The translations under genes and the position numbers were made by a program. Positions 7,830 through 15,511 of a stretch of DNA of 28,319 nucleotides are shown in pieces. Position 1 is the stretch's first letter. Each line of letters starts with the position of its first letter. Under the pieces are notes generated by a model. It made no database searches. It worked only from the letters and a program-made list of their open reading frames with translations, and had not been told where the DNA came from. Origin of the DNA: an uncultured Chlorobiaceae bacterium (lineage in GTDB: Bacteria; Bacteroidota; Chlorobiia; Chlorobiales; Chlorobiaceae); assembly GCA_903917955.1 (NCBI GenBank), contig CAIXCO010000045.1:1-28319 (forward strand), read 5' to 3'.

Positions 7830-8309
7830 ATGAAAAAGACAATGATGCTGATAGTGACAGCTGTTCTGCTTGGGTTCGGTACGGCAGCGGCGGCAACTGA
7901 TGATATGCCAATGGGAAGAATGCCGAACTGCGGAATGCCGGGAATGCTGCAACAATCTGAATTGAGCGACAGCCAACGTGTACAGATATACAAAGTGCAG
8001 CGGGAGCAATGGACGCTTACAGCAACAGAGCATAGGGAACTCATGCGGCTTAACCGCGAACTGCGAATTGAGTCGCTGAAAGCCAGTCCCGACAAACATA
8101 AAATAGAGCAGCTTGCAAAAAAAATTGGACACCACCACGCAACAATGGCCCTGCTCAAAAGCAGCCATCTGTCGAAAGCAGCCTTGATACTGAATCCAGA
8201 ACAGCGGAAAAACAGCGAAGAGAGCCTTGACTGCCCACCAATGGGTGGCGGTTATGGAATGCGGGGTGGTTGCGGAGCTGGAATGCAGAGAGGTTGCGGC
8301 ATGAGGTAG
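7830..8309 (+). CDS. Spy/CpxP/ZraP-like periplasmic protein with Met/Cys/Gly-rich ends
   Basis: A signal peptide (about residues 1-22, ending TAAAAT) precedes a mature, mostly helical protein. Its core carries two degenerate LTxxQ motifs, LSDSQ and LNPEQ, the mark of the Spy/CpxP/ZraP heavy-metal-resistance superfamily of periplasmic chaperones and sensors. The mature N-terminus (MPMGRMPNCGMPGM) and the C-terminal 25 residues (GYGMRGGCGAGMQRGCGMR) are loaded with Met, Cys and Gly, and a HHH triplet lies mid-protein in IGHHHATM. These are plausible metal ligands, copper or another soft metal being an inference. It is 159 residues and lies third in the sigma-factor operon, so it may sense or buffer the stress that frees the sigma factor. 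Confidence 0.75.
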   Translation: MKKTMMLIVTAVLLGFGTAAAATDDMPMGRMPNCGMPGMLQQSELSDSQRVQIYKVQREQWTLTATEHRELMRLNRELRIESLKASPDKHKIEQLAKKIGHHHATMALLKSSHLSKAALILNPEQRKNSEESLDCPPMGGGYGMRGGCGAGMQRGCGMR

Positions 8310-8348
8310 CAAGAATGCGGAATCAGCCTGTGACACCCTTTTTTATCC

Positions 8349-8384
8349 CCCCGACGTTGCAGCAGAACCACGCAAGCGTCGGGG
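8349..8384 (+). other. Intercistronic hairpin in sigma-factor operon
   Basis: CCCCGACGTTGC pairs with GCAA-G-CGTCGGGG as a 12-bp stem with one bulged G and an 11-base loop, between the two Spy-like genes. No T run follows on the plus strand, so it is not an intrinsic terminator. It could be an mRNA stability or processing element that sets different levels of the two proteins. Confidence 0.45.
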
Positions 8385-8404
8385 CAAACTGATATGGAGA
8401 GACA

Positions 8405-8956
8405 ATGGACTTTATGACCTCAAAACGGTTTATTACAACAGCACTGGTTTTTTTGGTTGTGCTCAACATAACGCTGCTCGGCATGCTCTGGTGGCAGAAT
8501 ACGAACCGGCCATTTCAGGGTTCCCCCGTCTCAGTACGTGAATTCAATCGGCATCACTCCTTTACGACACAACTGGGCCTTACTGAGGCACAAGCCTTGA
8601 GTTTTCGGAACCTGAGGCAGGAACATTTCCGTAAAGTCGCACCTGAAATGGAGGTAATTGCCCAATTGAAAAAGCAATTGCTTAATGAATCACTCAGTGG
8701 CAAACCTGATGCAAAAAAAATCGCGATACTTGCGGAAAGCATTGGCAAAAACCAGGCTGCGATAGAGAGGGAACTTGCGCTTCATTTTAATGCTCTGGGG
8801 AAAGTTTGCACACCTGAACAGCGCAATACACTGAAAAAAGTGCTTGAACGTCTTGCTGCACGAAGATTTTTCGGCAGAAACGAACGATGGGAAAACAGCC
8901 CGTCACCCGGCAGAAATGATTGCACTACACTGCCGCCATCCGGAGAACCACGTTAA
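8405..8956 (+). CDS. Membrane-anchored Spy/CnrX-like periplasmic protein (Metal_resist type)
   Basis: The 183-residue protein starts with a single hydrophobic helix (about residues 11-28) without a clear cleavage site, so it is probably anchored in the inner membrane with its helical domain in the periplasm. LTEAQ and CTPEQ are the paired LTxxQ-type motifs of the heavy-metal-resistance/CpxP family. A long helical hairpin links them (EMEVIAQLKKQLLNESL, then AKKIAILAESIGKNQAA). Its ATG has GGAG six bases upstream. Anchored proteins of this family next to an ECF sigma and a small anti-sigma recall CnrX of the CnrYXH nickel/cobalt system, where the sensor binds metal and relieves the anti-sigma. 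Functional equivalence is inference. The C-terminal tail is Pro/Ser-rich and likely disordered. Confidence 0.75.
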   Translation: MDFMTSKRFITTALVFLVVLNITLLGMLWWQNTNRPFQGSPVSVREFNRHHSFTTQLGLTEAQALSFRNLRQEHFRKVAPEMEVIAQLKKQLLNESLSGKPDAKKIAILAESIGKNQAAIERELALHFNALGKVCTPEQRNTLKKVLERLAARRFFGRNERWENSPSPGRNDCTTLPPSGEPR

Positions 8957-8990
8957 GCGGCAGTTGCTCTCCATGAATCCGTGTGTGTGA

Positions 8991-9033
8991 GTATGCGGCG
9001 CAGCCAAAAACAGCAAAAGCTGCGCACACATAC
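8991..9033. terminator. Hairpin between convergent genes
   Basis: GCGCAGC (8998-9004) pairs with GCTGCGC (9019-9025), and outer GTATG/CATAC pairs extend the stem across a small internal loop. It lies between the stop of the anchored Spy-like gene (plus) and the stop of the flippase gene (minus), where a two-way terminator is expected. T runs are weak on both sides. Confidence 0.5.
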
Positions 9034-9045
9034 CTGGACGATCAA

Positions 9046-10554
9046 TTATTTCTGCATGAATTTATTGCGAACTTTAGCAACAACACTCAGCGTCTCCTCA
9101 CGAAACAGCCCCATTGAAAGGAGAAGATAGCCCCCGAGAAACAGCAATTTGAGTGCACTGTTGACCATCGGGGAGGAGAGTATCGGGGCAAAAAGAACCT
9201 GGAACCATGCTAAGACAATACCCACCAACAACAGCAAAACAAGTTTTATCCAGTCATAGCTGACAGGAAAAACTTTCAGCGAGTACCACGCCATAACAAG
9301 ACACATAACAACCGTACCGGCAACGATGGCATAAGCGGCACCATCCATGCCGCTCCGGGGGATAAGCCACCAGCAAGAGAGGGCGGTAACTGCTGCGCCG
9401 GCAAAGGTGACGACGGGTAGATAGCGGGTATTGCCGGTAAGAAGAAGCCCTGCGGAGAGATTGGTAGAGACCATGTCGAACACATAACTCAAAAAAATCC
9501 ACGGTAGAATGGAAAGCCCGATCCAGTAGCGGGGAGGAAGCAGGTAAAAACTTCCACCAAAGTGATAACGGACAAGATCGGGCACAAAAAAGGTTGCAGC
9601 AAGCGCCAGAAACATCGTAAAGAGGGTTGAAATGCTCAGCACGTGACGGAATAATCTTTTCGCATCAGGATCTTTGGCATGCTGAAGAAAAAAGGGCTGC
9701 CACGCAAAACGGAAGACCTGGATAAAAAGCTGCAATACAACGCCGAATGCCGCAATCCGGCCATAAATACCGACAACATCAGAGGGCTGATAACCCCTGC
9801 CATAGATCCGCTCAATCTCTAAGGGGGAGATGCGAATCAAAATGTTTCGGTCAATCAGGTGAATCAACAGCCCGGCAATGCCGGTCGGCACATAGGGCAA
9901 CCCTATACGAAGCATTGAACGTAACTGGGTGGCTGAAAAAAAAGGGATGAACTGACGGAAAACAGGGATCACCAGCAGCAGACTGACAAGAGAACCAAAA
10001 GCCTCAGCAATAAAAACACCCGACAATCCGGCATTGAGATAGAGAATAAGAACAAGCGCGCTTGCAACAACCGCGATCACTCCAACGACTCTGGCTATGG
10101 CAAACTGCAACGCTTTTCGCTTCAATCGAAGTTCGGCAAATGGAATGACCAGCAGGGTATCAATCCATAAAATGAGTGCCGCATACCTTACAAAAAGAAA
10201 ATCTCCCTCTGAGAGCCCTATGAGTTGGGCAATGAGCGGGGCAAAAAGAACAATCGAGAGGGCAAAAAGCGTTGAGGTGACAAAGAGCGTAAGGAAGGCC
10301 GTTGAAAAAAGCTCTCTCTCATCCCGGTCGACTGAATCCGAGACCACCTTGAGATAGGAGGTCTCAAGACCGTAGGAAAAGAGGACATTTGCCAAGGCAA
10401 TATTTGCATAAATGATGGTCTGCACCCCATTGTCGAATGTCGAAAGTTTGTTGGCATAGAGGGGAACCAGCAGATAATTGAGACTACGGGCCAAGATGGT
10501 ACTCGAACCGTAGATAACCGTATCTTTGAAGAGAAGCTTTAACTTTGAGAACAT
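9046..10554 (-). CDS. Polysaccharide flippase, Wzx/MATE-like
   Basis: This is a hydrophobic protein of about 502 residues with roughly 12-14 membrane helices, of the polysaccharide-biosynthesis (Wzx-like) group of the MVF/MOP superfamily. Such proteins move undecaprenyl-linked glycans across the inner membrane. The N-terminus (KDTVIYGSSTILARSLNYLL) carries the usual first helix with a small-residue GSS motif and a conserved Arg, and the central loop has the charged IDRNILIRI segment common in these flippases. The open frame starts with TTG at 10572, but ATG at 10554 is the better start. It lies 24 bases after the small coiled-coil gene, so the two are probably co-transcribed. No glycosyltransferases are adjacent, so the substrate (O-antigen, exopolysaccharide or other) is unknown. 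Confidence 0.85.
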   Translation of the reverse strand: MFSKLKLLFKDTVIYGSSTILARSLNYLLVPLYANKLSTFDNGVQTIIYANIALANVLFSYGLETSYLKVVSDSVDRDERELFSTAFLTLFVTSTLFALSIVLFAPLIAQLIGLSEGDFLFVRYAALILWIDTLLVIPFAELRLKRKALQFAIARVVGVIAVVASALVLILYLNAGLSGVFIAEAFGSLVSLLLVIPVFRQFIPFFSATQLRSMLRIGLPYVPTGIAGLLIHLIDRNILIRISPLEIERIYGRGYQPSDVVGIYGRIAAFGVVLQLFIQVFRFAWQPFFLQHAKDPDAKRLFRHVLSISTLFTMFLALAATFFVPDLVRYHFGGSFYLLPPRYWIGLSILPWIFLSYVFDMVSTNLSAGLLLTGNTRYLPVVTFAGAAVTALSCWWLIPRSGMDGAAYAIVAGTVVMCLVMAWYSLKVFPVSYDWIKLVLLLLVGIVLAWFQVLFAPILSSPMVNSALKLLFLGGYLLLSMGLFREETLSVVAKVRNKFMQK

Positions 10555-10578
10555 GCTGCAAATAAAAATCAAAAAAAC

Positions 10579-10926
10579 TTATACCGTACCGTTCTCAACC
10601 GTCCTGGAGGTTTCGTCAGCCTGTGCGGCGGCCCGTCGCTGCCGAATTGCTTCCTGATCAATCTGAAAACGGCCATCCTTTTGAATAACCGGAATTTTTG
10701 AGATCACATCGTTGAGATGGCGCTGCGCCTCCTGCTGATGTTGCTTGAGTTTTTCAAGCTCATCACCCGTGAGGCCCACAGGATTATCCTTGTCGATAAG
10801 CATATCTTTGAACGACTCTATCTGGAGGTTCTGCTCTTTTTTCATATACCCCACAAATTTGTTGAACAGAAAGACAAAGAGGAAAAAGACCGCAAGGGAA
10901 AAACCCATAAGAGGTATCCAGCTCAT
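10579..10926 (-). CDS. Small membrane-anchored coiled-coil protein, unknown function
   Basis: It has 115 residues: an N-terminal hydrophobic helix (about 5-26), a short basic stretch (KKEQ), then a highly charged helical region (LTGDELEKLKQHQQEAQRHL) likely to form a coiled coil, and a polar tail. No family is recognised. It is first of two genes, ahead of the flippase, so a supporting or regulatory role in polysaccharide export is possible but unproven. The start is the ATG at 10926; no strong ribosome binding site is visible. Confidence 0.7.
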   Translation of the reverse strand: MSWIPLMGFSLAVFFLFVFLFNKFVGYMKKEQNLQIESFKDMLIDKDNPVGLTGDELEKLKQHQQEAQRHLNDVISKIPVIQKDGRFQIDQEAIRQRRAAAQADETSRTVENGTV

Positions 10927-11049
10927 GAGAACATTGTTTTATGTATGAGTAAAGAAAACGATATTCCACCAATTTAGACGATATTACCGTTTATTAAAAC
11001 AGGAACCAACCATCTTTTTTCACTGAAGCATCTCTTCTGCCAGCAGACC

Positions 11050-12030
11050 ATGAACGCACCATCCCAAAACCAGCACCTCACAGAGCGCGGAAAACTGATT
11101 CTTGAGCAAGAAGCCCGCGCCATTCACCGTATGGCTGAACGGCTTGATGAGCGTTTTTCGGCAGCAGTGGAGCTGCTGGCATCGTGCCCGGGAAAAATTA
11201 TCATCTCAGGAATGGGCAAATCGGGCATCATTGCACAAAAAATAGCCGCAACCATGTCGTCAACGGGCTCCACCGCCCTTTTTCTCCATCCAGCGGACGC
11301 CGCCCATGGGGATCTGGGCATTGTCAATCATGACGACATCGTGCTTTGCCTGTCGAAAAGTGGTACAACGGAAGAGCTGAACTTTATCATCCCGGCTCTC
11401 CGCCATATCGGGGCAAAAATTATCGCCATGACAGGGAACCAGCGCTCTTTTCTTGCCCTGAACGCCGACATCACCCTTGATACCGGCATAGAAAAAGAGG
11501 CCTGTCCCTACGATCTGGCGCCAACGACCTCAACAACAGCGATGCTTGCCATGGGAGATGCCCTTGCCATTGTGTTGATGGAGCAGAAAAAATTCACACA
11601 AAGAGATTTTGCACTGACACACCCCAAAGGGTCGCTCGGACGACGGTTGACCGTACAAGTCAGTGATATTATGGCAAAAGGCAATGCAGTTCCTCTCGTA
11701 GCAGAAAGTGCTTCGGTGACCGATCTTATCCTTGAAATGACCTCAAAGCGATATGGGGTGAGCGGGGTTGTAAACAGTGAAGGCACCCTGTGCGGTATCT
11801 TTACCGATGGTGACCTTCGGCGGCTGGTGCAAAGTGGCCGGGAGTTCCTAAGCCTCAGTGCAGGTTCCGTCATGACAGCAGAGCCCAAAACTGTCACACC
11901 CTGCACCATGGCCAAAGAGTGCCTTAATATTCTTGAAACCTGGCGCATCACACAACTGCTGGTCTGTGATGCCAGCCAGCGCCCGGTCGGAATGGTGCAT
12001 ATTCACGACCTGATGACGCTGGGGCTTTGA
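11050..12030 (+). CDS. kdsD: Arabinose-5-phosphate isomerase (SIS + two CBS domains)
   Basis: KdsD converts ribulose 5-phosphate to arabinose 5-phosphate, the first committed precursor of Kdo in the lipopolysaccharide core. The 326-residue protein has the usual layout. The SIS sugar-isomerase domain shows SGMGKSG (about 53-59), HPADAAHGDLG (80-90, with the active-site His) and SKSGTTEE (102-109), then a tandem pair of CBS domains from about 205 to the end (VSDIMAKG, VMTAEPKTV, FTDGDLRRL). The CBS pair may sense nucleotides or sugars. It fits with lpxB elsewhere in the window. It is divergent from the flippase unit and ends five bases from the convergent sucD stop. No Shine-Dalgarno is evident. 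Confidence 0.93.
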   Translation: MNAPSQNQHLTERGKLILEQEARAIHRMAERLDERFSAAVELLASCPGKIIISGMGKSGIIAQKIAATMSSTGSTALFLHPADAAHGDLGIVNHDDIVLCLSKSGTTEELNFIIPALRHIGAKIIAMTGNQRSFLALNADITLDTGIEKEACPYDLAPTTSTTAMLAMGDALAIVLMEQKKFTQRDFALTHPKGSLGRRLTVQVSDIMAKGNAVPLVAESASVTDLILEMTSKRYGVSGVVNSEGTLCGIFTDGDLRRLVQSGREFLSLSAGSVMTAEPKTVTPCTMAKECLNILETWRITQLLVCDASQRPVGMVHIHDLMTLGL

Positions 12031-12035
12031 AATAC

Positions 12036-12935
12036 TTACCGTCCCAGGGCTTTGAGCATCGCTTCACCGATATCGGCAGGGCTCTGGACAACGTGAATTC
12101 CCGCTGCTTCCATCGCGGCGATCTTCTCTTCGGCGGTTCCTTTTCCACCCGATACAATGGCACCAGCATGACCCATCCGGCGACCAGGAGGTGCAGTACG
12201 ACCGGCAATGAAACCAATAACCGGTTTTTTGAAATATTTCTGGATATAGGCTGCTGCCTCCTCCTCTGCGCTTCCACCTATTTCACCAATCATCACAAGC
12301 CCTTCAGTTTCATCATCCTTTGCAAAGAGCTTGACAGCATCAATAAACTGTGTCCCAATGATGGGGTCTCCGCCGATACCGATACAGGTTGACTGGCCAA
12401 GACCCACCTGGGTCAATTGGTGAACCGCTTCGTAGGTCAATGTTCCACTCCGGGAAACAACACCGATTGTCCCCTTTTTGTGGATAAAGCCAGGCATGAT
12501 GCCCACCTTTGCCTCACCAGGAGTGATAACGCCCGGACAGTTCGGCCCGATAAGCGTAGCTCCCTTCTGCTTGACAAAGGCAAAAGCTTTCATCATATCA
12601 TTAACCGGAATGCCTTCAGTAATACAAATAATCACTTTCAGCCCGGCATCAGCCGCCTCCATGATGGCATCGGCCGCAAAAGAGGCTGGCACAAAAATAA
12701 CCGTTGCATTAGCCTCAGCCTTCTCTACAGCTTCCCGCACAGTGTTAAAGACCGGTACAGGGCGGCAAAACTTGTCTTTTTCGTTGCCATGATAGAGGAG
12801 ATCACCTTTTCCGGGAGTAACTCCGGCAACAACATTGGTTCCATATTCAAGAATCTGCGAGGTATGAAAAGTCCCTTCTGCACCGGTTATCCCCTGCACA
12901 AGCAGGCGGGTATTCTTGTTTACCAAGACACTCAT
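12036..12935 (-). CDS. sucD: Succinyl-CoA synthetase (ADP/GDP-forming) subunit alpha
   Basis: The alpha subunit of succinyl-CoA ligase binds CoA and carries the phosphohistidine intermediate while the enzyme interconverts succinate and succinyl-CoA. It has 299 residues, normal for the family. The Rossmann CoA-binding start is LLVQGITGAEGTFHT, followed by IGPNCPGVITPGE, the second-domain GIGGDPIIGT, and GRTAPPGRRMGHAGAI with active-site H256. In green sulfur bacteria this step runs toward succinyl-CoA in the reductive TCA cycle; that placement depends on the assumed host. The beta subunit gene is not in the window, so the two are unlinked here. sucD follows gatA by 48 bases on the same strand and may be co-transcribed. 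The ribosome binding site is weak. Confidence 0.96.
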   Translation of the reverse strand: MSVLVNKNTRLLVQGITGAEGTFHTSQILEYGTNVVAGVTPGKGDLLYHGNEKDKFCRPVPVFNTVREAVEKAEANATVIFVPASFAADAIMEAADAGLKVIICITEGIPVNDMMKAFAFVKQKGATLIGPNCPGVITPGEAKVGIMPGFIHKKGTIGVVSRSGTLTYEAVHQLTQVGLGQSTCIGIGGDPIIGTQFIDAVKLFAKDDETEGLVMIGEIGGSAEEEAAAYIQKYFKKPVIGFIAGRTAPPGRRMGHAGAIVSGGKGTAEEKIAAMEAAGIHVVQSPADIGEAMLKALGR

Positions 12936-12983
12936 AATACTGTATGATTAAAATTAACGGTTGCTCAATACTCCCACCAAAAC

Positions 12984-14411
12984 TTACAGGGAACGATGAA
13001 TATGCCTGGCAATACCAAGCATCTTTCCCTCCTCAAAAAAATTACAGATAAGATGCATACCTACAGGAAGGTTCAAACTGTCAAAACCGAGCGGAACACT
13101 GATCGCTGGCATACCAACAATACTTGCCGGAACAGTAAAGACATCAGCGAGATACATTTCAAGAGGATCGCCCGTTTTGTCACCAAGACCAAAAGGAGGA
13201 AAGGGAGATGTCGGCCCGGCGATGACATCAACCTTCGCCAAAGCCTCACGGTAGCGATCCTGAAAAAGCCGTCGTACCTGTTGGGCCTTTTTATAATAGG
13301 TGTCATAATAGCCTGCTGAGAGCACATAAGTACCGAGCATAATCCGACGCTTCACCTCCCTGCCGAACCCTTCACTTCTTGAGTTCACATACATGGCGGC
13401 GAGATCTTCCGATTTTTCGGAGCGATAACCATACCTTGCGCCATCAAAACGGGCCAGATTGGACGAAGCTTCGGCAGTGACAAGAATATAATAGGCGGCT
13501 ATAGCATACTCACTGTCAGGAAGCGTTACGGGCACAAGCTCAGCGCCCTGATCGCGGAGCGCCGCAAGCTTTGCGTTCACCATAACGGCGACATCGCGAT
13601 TCAGATTCTCGGGAAAATACTCTTTTGGAACACCAATTTTCAACCCCTCAACCGACACCGACGCCATTTGAGAAGCGTAATCAGAAACTGCATGACTGGA
13701 AGAGGTAGCATCGCGTCCATCCTTACCCGCCATAACAGCAAGCACCAGCGCTGCATCATCACAGTTATTGGCAAGCACTCCAATCTGATCGAATGAGGAG
13801 GCAAAGGCCACAAGTCCGTAACGCGAGATCCTTCCGTAGGTCGGTTTCAAGCCAACAATATTGCAGAAACCTGCCGGTTGACGCACAGATCCTCCGGTAT
13901 CAGAGCCAAGCGCCACCATGGCAAGACCACTTGCCACAGCCGCAGCCGATCCACCGGAACTGCCTCCAGGTACTCTCTTTTTGTCAAAAGGGTTGGGGAC
14001 GTCACCAAAGGCTGAATTTTCATTAGAACTGCCCATGGCAAACTCATCCATATTGGTTTTACCCAGAAAAACAGCATCCTCCTCCTCAAGCCGAAGCACT
14101 GATGTGGCATCATAGACACTTTCATACTGTTCAAGAATTTTTGAGGCACAGGTCAACCGCCCCCCCTTAATGGCAATATTATCCTTGATTGCCATCGGCA
14201 TACCGAAGAGCTTTCCGGGGGTTCCTCCCTCCCTGAGTTTTCGATCGAGAGCCTTTGCCCGCTCCAGAGCCTGCTCATGAAAGACAGTTATGTAAATATT
14301 ATCACTGCGGTGACTCTCTATACGTTCCAGATAAAAATGCACGACCTCTTCACAAGTGATTGCGCGTGTGAGAAGCCTGGAGCGAAGATCTTCGTAACTA
14401 CTGAATTGCAC
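12984..14411 (-). CDS. gatA: Aspartyl/glutamyl-tRNA amidotransferase subunit A
   Basis: GatA is the glutaminase subunit of GatCAB. It releases ammonia used to turn misacylated Glu-tRNA(Gln) or Asp-tRNA(Asn) into the correct amidated tRNA. The protein is 475 residues with the amidase-signature fold. The Ser-cisSer-Lys triad is visible as K76 (MPMAIKDN), S151 in PGGSSGGS and S175 in DTGGS, with the family's 75- and 24-residue spacings. The specificity segment CNIVGLKPTYGRISRYG follows. gatB and gatC are not in this window, so the complex is encoded in separate places. It leads a minus-strand pair with sucD. A TATAAT-like sequence lies close before the start, without a good -35. Confidence 0.96.
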   Translation of the reverse strand: MQFSSYEDLRSRLLTRAITCEEVVHFYLERIESHRSDNIYITVFHEQALERAKALDRKLREGGTPGKLFGMPMAIKDNIAIKGGRLTCASKILEQYESVYDATSVLRLEEEDAVFLGKTNMDEFAMGSSNENSAFGDVPNPFDKKRVPGGSSGGSAAAVASGLAMVALGSDTGGSVRQPAGFCNIVGLKPTYGRISRYGLVAFASSFDQIGVLANNCDDAALVLAVMAGKDGRDATSSSHAVSDYASQMASVSVEGLKIGVPKEYFPENLNRDVAVMVNAKLAALRDQGAELVPVTLPDSEYAIAAYYILVTAEASSNLARFDGARYGYRSEKSEDLAAMYVNSRSEGFGREVKRRIMLGTYVLSAGYYDTYYKKAQQVRRLFQDRYREALAKVDVIAGPTSPFPPFGLGDKTGDPLEMYLADVFTVPASIVGMPAISVPLGFDSLNLPVGMHLICNFFEEGKMLGIARHIHRSL

Positions 14412-14516
14412 GTCTATTATAAATTATTTTAAAAAGGCGGTTTCCGAAACTCATCGTTATTACCTTTCAAAAGAGAACTGGCTGTCAGGATGCTGAAGTT
14501 CTGAATCGTGTAAAGT

Positions 14517-14545
14517 TTGTATAATAAGAAATAACTGCATATTAT
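14517..14545 (+). promoter_or_regulatory. Promoter of uppS-bamA
   Basis: TTGTAT (14517-14522), a 17-bp spacer and TATTAT (14540-14545) lie about 95 bases before uppS. The same arrangement occurs ahead of three other genes in the window, which raises confidence. Confidence 0.5.
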
Positions 14546-14640
14546 TCAATTTAGGGTGATTTAGTCTACTGCCGGATTATTCATATATTTCATTTTCATG
14601 ACTGCCCATCAACCAACAGAGAAGAGAGAAACCCTGATTT

Positions 14641-15489
14641 ATGGCACTCATAGAAGTAATGGACTTTTCATCAACGCCTAAACCCGACTGGTTTTCCCGG
14701 GCAGGTGATGCTGAAGACCGTAAGATACAGGCAGAACTGAAAGCAACGTACCAACTTCCCCGCCATATTGCAATCATTATGGATGGAAATGGACGATGGG
14801 CACGCTTGAAGGGCAAAACAAGAATCGAGGGACATGTTGCCGGTGTGGAGTCAGTCAGGGATATTGTTGATTCTTGCTCACAACTCGGCATTGACTACCT
14901 TACCCTCTTCACCTTTTCAACAGAAAACTGGAACCGTCCGGAAAAAGAGGTCTCAGCGCTCATGCAGCTTCTTGTCAAGGTTATTGGCCGTGAGAGCCGT
15001 AAACTTCACGACAAAAATATTTGTCTCAACGTTATCGGAGAGATGACCCTTTTACCGGAAAAAGTGCGTACTGTCCTAAAAAAAACAATGGAACTGACCA
15101 AGAACAACAGCAAGCTCGTGCTGAACATCGCACTCAGTTACAGTGGTCAATGGGACATTGCGCAAGCTTGCAAGGCGATTGCCCTTGATGTCAAGGCAGG
15201 GCAGATCACGGCGGAATCTGTTGATGAGCAACTCTTTGCATCATACCTCTCAACCGGCTCCATGCCTGACCCCGACCTCTTGATCCGTACAAGCGGAGAG
15301 TTCAGGGTAAGCAACTTTATGCTCTGGCAGTGCGCATACTCCGAAATCTACGTCACCAACACCTACTGGCCCGACTTTCACCGTCCGCAGCTTTATGACG
15401 CCATAAGGGAATTTCAAAGCAGGGAGAGGCGGTTTGGACGAACAAGCGAACAAATTCAGAAAATAAACAGCCCAGCACAGAAGCTCTAA
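14641..15489 (+). CDS. uppS: Undecaprenyl diphosphate synthase (cis-prenyltransferase)
   Basis: UppS condenses eight isopentenyl diphosphates onto farnesyl diphosphate to give the C55 lipid carrier for peptidoglycan and O-antigen synthesis. The protein shows IIMDGNGRWA with catalytic D48 and the phosphate-binding GNGR, HVAGVESVRDIV, FTFSTENWNRP, and the C-terminal LLIRTSGEFRVSNFMLWQ with the conserved RTSGE. At 282 residues it is a little longer than the family average because of about 35 extra N-terminal residues; ATG 14659 is an alternative start. It is 22 bases ahead of bamA, so envelope lipid carrier and outer-membrane assembly are probably expressed together from the promoter at 14517-14545. 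Confidence 0.95.
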   Translation: MALIEVMDFSSTPKPDWFSRAGDAEDRKIQAELKATYQLPRHIAIIMDGNGRWARLKGKTRIEGHVAGVESVRDIVDSCSQLGIDYLTLFTFSTENWNRPEKEVSALMQLLVKVIGRESRKLHDKNICLNVIGEMTLLPEKVRTVLKKTMELTKNNSKLVLNIALSYSGQWDIAQACKAIALDVKAGQITAESVDEQLFASYLSTGSMPDPDLLIRTSGEFRVSNFMLWQCAYSEIYVTNTYWPDFHRPQLYDAIREFQSRERRFGRTSEQIQKINSPAQKL

Positions 15490-15511
15490 CCTGATTGATC
15501 CTGCAAATTTC

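Noticed and set aside
8349..8384. Hairpin between Spy-like genes as a rho-independent terminator
   Set aside because: No T run follows on the plus strand; on the other strand an A run follows, so it is not an intrinsic terminator.
12027..12947. Long plus-strand frames opposite sucD
   Set aside because: They are shadows of the sucD codons without start signals or family resemblance.
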